From Salvia splendens (lineage: Eukaryota > Streptophyta > Magnoliopsida > Lamiales > Lamiaceae): 64,000 nucleotides of DNA. The stretch spans positions 3,720,001-3,784,000 of the forward strand of contig NC_056041.1 in assembly GCF_004379255.2 (NCBI RefSeq). The letters are read 5' to 3'. The position numbers were made by a program, and so were the translations under genes. Each line of letters begins with the position of its first letter. Within the stretch, counting starts at the first letter, position 1. This document shows positions 60,495 through 64,000 of the stretch, one piece after another. The notes under the pieces were generated by a model that was given only the letters and a program-made list of their open reading frames with translations, made no database searches and was not told the origin of the DNA.

Positions 60495-62588
60495 TCACAA
60501 TTTATTAAGGTCACTTTCACGGACAAAAAGGCCGTGGAAGCCATAGGGCACGCGGCGGGGCAACCTAACGGCAGCCACCGTGGCTAGAGTAGGAGACTTA
60601 GCATACATCACCAAAAATTGTGACTCCCCTTTATTCTCATCATGGACGTAAGTCACCACATATCCGTCGTCCTCATCGGCATTAGGATTCTCCGGTTCTC
60701 GGGCCACAAAAAAGGGCTCCCCAGCAAAGCAGCCCGAGCCGAACATCCGGCTACCCACTATACAATCACGACGATCCTCCTCCGTCACTGACACGTCCAG
60801 CTTCACTATCCCTGATACCTTTGGCATTGGGTCTCCTACGGCAGCGTATACATATCTGATGTGCCACCATAAAACAATATGCATTACTACTATAATTGGG
60901 ATATTTGTAACATACCAAATTTATGTCACGGCTTCTAGTGTTTGACTGTTTGTCCAATAATATCTCAATGTTCAAATAATTGTAATCATATATTTAGATG
61001 ATGCTTTCGACCACTGAAAAATAAGTAGTGTTCCTATAATTTGATGAATGTTCAATGAATAATGAATAATGATTTTTTTTCAAAAAATAAATAAAACAAT
61101 TACTTAAGTATACAAATACAAGATTTGATTTTTTTATGATGCTATCCAAACAATTTAAACAAAAATAAATAAATAAACGTACTTGTTTTTCCTGGCAATG
61201 AAAGAAGGATTAATGACCCCAAAATCCAAATTTCTAGTGGAGAGAGGGTGGCGAGAAACGGTGCCGTTATTCAGATTGATTTTGAGCTTCTCAACCGACG
61301 CGTGGATGAGATCAAGCCTCTCGAGCGTGTGCTCCACCGAGAGTATGTTCGGCGCCACCACCACGACGGTGTCGCCGCCGTCTTCTTCCCACGCGTTGAT
61401 CGCGTGGACCGTATTGAACCCCGACACCTCAAACCACCGCATTTCAGACTCATCCGTGGCGTACCTCGGCAGAATTCCGATCCTAGGCACTTTTCTAGGG
61501 TTCGCCGCCACCGGGGATCCGCCGGCCACCATCTCCATCGGATTCATCCCGAGCTGAATCTCGTTGAAAATTGCGTATTTCTTCGTGATCGCGAAATCGT
61601 GCAGAAAGCTGGGGCTAGTCATTGAGAAAATCGGCACATCCGGTTGCTTCTCGCCGTTCGCATCGATCCTGAAATAGGTGAGGAACGGCGGCGCCGGACC
61701 GTACCGGAACGAGAATGTCTCGCCGGTTTCGAGATCTGTTTTCGGATGCGCCGTCATGCTCATGAAAAGCTTGCCGTCGAAATCATGGCGGCCGAGCGTG
61801 TGAATTTCGCCGTTTTTGTCAATTTTGACAGAGTAAGGCAGATCCGATTCGCCTAGCGCGTGGAGGCGGTTTGCGATCAGAGCTAGGCTCGTGTTAGCCA
61901 GGCCAATGCCGTTTGCCGGATTGAATTGGCCGGAAATTAACCGCGCCGCCGTGACGGCGCCGCGCGCGGCTGAGGCGGAGAGGCCGTTGAAGCCGGAGAA
62001 GACGTTGGGGATGACCGGGAAGCCCCTCTCCCGCTCGATTTTGTATTTATAGGTCTTGACGTAGCGGCTGCAGAGGGTGGCTCGGCCGTTGGAGATTCTG
62101 ATGGCGTGGAGCATGCCGTCGCCGTCGAAGAGGTGGTAGGGCCCTCGGGGGAGGAATTGGGGGTTGGGGCCGTTTCGGATGTAGGCGCCGTCGAGGGAGG
62201 GGGGGAGGGAGCCCTCCGCCACGTGGCACTCGGTGGGGGGGAGCTCGTCGACGGGGGCGAAGTTGTCGGAGAGGACGTGGCGCGGGTCGACGGAGGGTTT
62301 GAGGGGAGGATCGATGAATGCGTTGATGAAACTGTCGGCGGCGTTGAATATGCTTGCCGGGAGAGACGGCGGCTTTCGCGGTGGGGCTCTATTGTAGGTG
62401 GGCGGTGGAGCTTTCTTGATCGGTGGCTGAGGCGGCGGCGGCGGGGGGGTTTTGGTGGTGGCGCGTGGCTTGTCTTCGATTTGGACTGATGAGATTTTTG
62501 GGAAAGTTGGGGTTTTAGCGGTGGTGGGGTGGATGTTTTTGGAGGGTGTTGGGAATGTGGGGAGAAAGGAAGAAGAGAGAGAGTCCAT
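60495..62588 (-). CDS. CCD4: Carotenoid cleavage dioxygenase 4, copy C (canonical type)
   Basis: Exons 62588-61183 and 60855-60495 encode 588 residues, with a 327-bp intron at the shared KKNK|Y position. The start MDSLSSSFLPTFPTP is the classic CCD4 opening; an ATG 81 bases upstream in frame is ignored because it lies upstream of the TATA box. A Pro-rich plastid-transit-like segment (to about 75) contains KISSVQIED and a run of six prolines. Iron ligands are H281 (TAHPKTD), H330 (LHDFAITK), H395 (VHAINAWEED) and H576 (PYGFHGLFV). Typical blocks IGILPRYATDESEMRWFEV and PNILSVEHTLERLDLIHA are intact, unlike in copies A and B. This copy therefore most likely keeps the ancestral activity: cleavage of beta-carotene or xanthophyll-derived substrates at 9,10, controlling petal or leaf carotenoid content. 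Its upstream region carries a duplicated core promoter. Confidence 0.94.
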
Positions 62589-62617
62589 GGTGGTTATAAT
62601 TAGAGATTGAGGCAATG

Positions 62618-62685
62618 AGAATCTGTGATTGCCAAATTGAGGAGTATTTATAGAATCTGTGATTGCCAAATTGAGGAGTATTTAT
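62618..62685 (-). promoter_or_regulatory. Tandemly duplicated core promoter of CCD4-C
   Basis: A 34-bp unit (plus strand AGAATCTGTGATTGCCAAAT then TGAGGAGTATTTAT) occurs twice without a gap, at 62618-62651 and 62652-62685. On the minus strand each copy carries a TATA-type box: TATAAATA at 62652-62645 and CATAAATA at 62686-62679. They lie about 57 and 91 bp before the ATG. The duplication gives two candidate TATA/start-site modules. Confidence 0.75.
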
Positions 62686-63048
62686 GGTGTGGAGTTAGAT
62701 GTGATGAGGAAAATGACAATTCGTAAATTGATTCGTTGTTTATGGCGCTAAACATTTCATCTTCGCTAAATATCGTCTTCCATTTTCCATTGTAGGAGTA
62801 CACAATTTTGTGTGATTTCTTGCGTAGGCTTCACATTTGGATTTATGTTGTTTTGTTTTGTGCAGCTTTGTTACTAAAATGTTATTAATATTTTATTGCT
62901 ATTTTATTTGCAATCCGAATATTGATCTATCTTATTGTGTTACCGTATTATGATATCCGATATCAACAAGATAATCATAAATCGTGATCAGGTCTAACCG
63001 TCTAAGTAGTGTCCCTGCTTGTAGTATATTATTGTGTCATGGTCGTGT

Positions 63049-64000
63049 TTAAGCATGCACAAACCCAACCGAACCGCCGGTTAACCGGCGGTTCATGAAC
63101 CAGAACCGGCGGTGGCGGTTCAACGGGTCATGTGGGCCGGTTCAGGTTCGAGAAATCAAGGAACTGTAACTGGCGGTTCAAAACCACCAGCTCAAATCGG
63201 CGGGTCGCCGGTTCCAACGGTAAGATTCCGGCTAGAATCATAGGTTTTCAGGCTTTTCAGGCGGTTTGCGTCAGAAACCGGCGGTTTCTGACGGTTCATG
63301 TGTTTTTCAGGCTTTTTCAGGGTGGCAATGTTTAGGCCTGAAAACTGGCCAGAAACTGCCGATTTTGTGCAGAAATCGTGTACTGAACCGCCGGTTCAGG
63401 CGGTAAACCGACCGATTTGAATTTAGAATTTTTTTTATTTCTTCCAATTTTTCTCTTATAAATACCACACTTTCCCCATCATTTTTACTCACTCCATTCT
63501 TGTGTTAATAAGGATTTTTCTTCTCAATCTCAATTTCTCTATTCTCTATTCTCATTCTCTCTAATTGCTCAAGTTGCTTACTATTGTTGTGAATTGTGAT
63601 TGTGCTCTCTTTCACTACTTAAATTGTTATTTGCTTACATTACATCCATTATCCATACACTACTCCATAATCCATATTTTATATTACTTTCACTTTGCAA
63701 TATGTCTTCTTCTCGTGGTGGTGATCGGGGCAAGGGAATTGCCCAAGACCAAACTACTCGTTCTCAAAGATCCCGACGACCTAGTCGTCGAGAAGTTTTG
63801 GATGAGGTTTCCCAACGAGAGGCCGAATGGTTGCCAGTAAGTTCTTTTTTTATTTTTAGCATTCACAATTTCATAATATTAAGTTTTTTTTTGTTTATGT
63901 TCCTAATTCATACCTTATAATATTTATAGATCGAAAAAGATCATAGGACTGTCATGTTACTCACTCAAATGCATCAAGATATGGTGGCAGTCACCAAAAA
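63049..64000 (+). mobile_element. 5' part of a hAT-like element with AACCGCCGG subterminal repeats
   Basis: From about 63049 the sequence is packed with GAACCGCCGG, AACCGGCGG and GGTTCA motifs in both orientations, including a 24-bp perfect palindrome at 63071-63094. Clusters of this motif mark the ends of a common plant hAT family, where the transposase binds. A TATA box (TATAAATA, 63457-63464) and a spliced ORF follow. The element runs out of the window. The exact terminus and its 8-bp target duplication cannot be fixed from one end. Confidence 0.6.
63702..64000 (+). CDS. hAT element protein, 5' part (truncated by window end)
   Basis: Exon 1, 63702-63836 (45 residues, MSSSRGGDRGKGIAQDQTTR), joins in phase through a GT-AG intron to exon 2 from 63930, which reads IEKDHRTVMLLTQMHQDMVA before the window ends. 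The basic, Arg/Ser-rich start is like the leader ahead of the BED zinc finger in plant hAT transposases (RICESLEEPER type), but no BED cysteines or DDE region are reached. It lies about 240 bp downstream of a TATA box and inside the subterminal-repeat context, so it is most likely the element's own transposase gene. It could instead be an unrelated captured gene. Confidence 0.5.

Noticed and set aside
8163..62588. A metabolic gene cluster combining ABCG, WAT1-type transporters and CCD4
   Set aside because: The transporters and COG6 belong to a conserved gene order also found in split form in Arabidopsis, and ABCG14 has a known cytokinin role. Adjacency is better explained by ancestry than by a shared pathway.

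Overview
The window is nuclear DNA of a flowering plant, a eudicot. AT-rich intergenic DNA separates GC-richer genes with GT-AG introns, and mobile elements of nearly every plant class are present. The carotenoid-dioxygenase proteins and the element families suggest an asterid, perhaps Lamiales, but that assignment is inference. Splice sites were placed by eye and checked for phase. Every multi-exon model given here keeps frame and reaches a length normal for its family. || Layout: 1-6.6 kb holds two Harbinger-like element remnants around a glycine-rich protein A3-like gene (minus strand). 8.2-10.9 kb is an ABCG14-type half-transporter (minus). 12.1-13.8 kb holds three MITEs. 14.6-21.7 kb is a young LTR retrotransposon with near-identical LTRs and a GTAAC target duplication. 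It has lost protease, reverse transcriptase, RNase H and the integrase core, but keeps gag, an integrase tail and spliced antisense ORFs. 21.7-35.4 kb is gene-free and contains a truncated LINE, a SINE-like sequence and a Mutator-like fold-back element. 35.4-42.6 kb is COG6 (11 coding exons) with a miniature LTR element (TRIM) in intron 2. 43.6-46.7 kb is a WAT1-related transporter resembling At4g19185. || 48-62.6 kb is an array of carotenoid cleavage dioxygenase 4 (CCD4) genes: copy A (minus), a broken copy (plus), copy B (plus) and copy C (minus). All three intact copies keep the four iron-binding histidines and share one intron position. C looks canonical; B and especially A are diverged. 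The window ends in the 5' part of a hAT-like element. || Function: the conserved genes serve unrelated tasks (cytokinin export, Golgi tethering, a WAT1-type carrier, plastid carotenoid cleavage). From memory, ABCG14 and COG6 are adjacent in Arabidopsis (At1g31770/At1g31780), as are the WAT1-like gene and CCD4 (At4g19185/At4g19170). This window therefore looks like an ancestral gene order in which CCD4 later multiplied. The CCD4 array is the part most likely to hold new biology.
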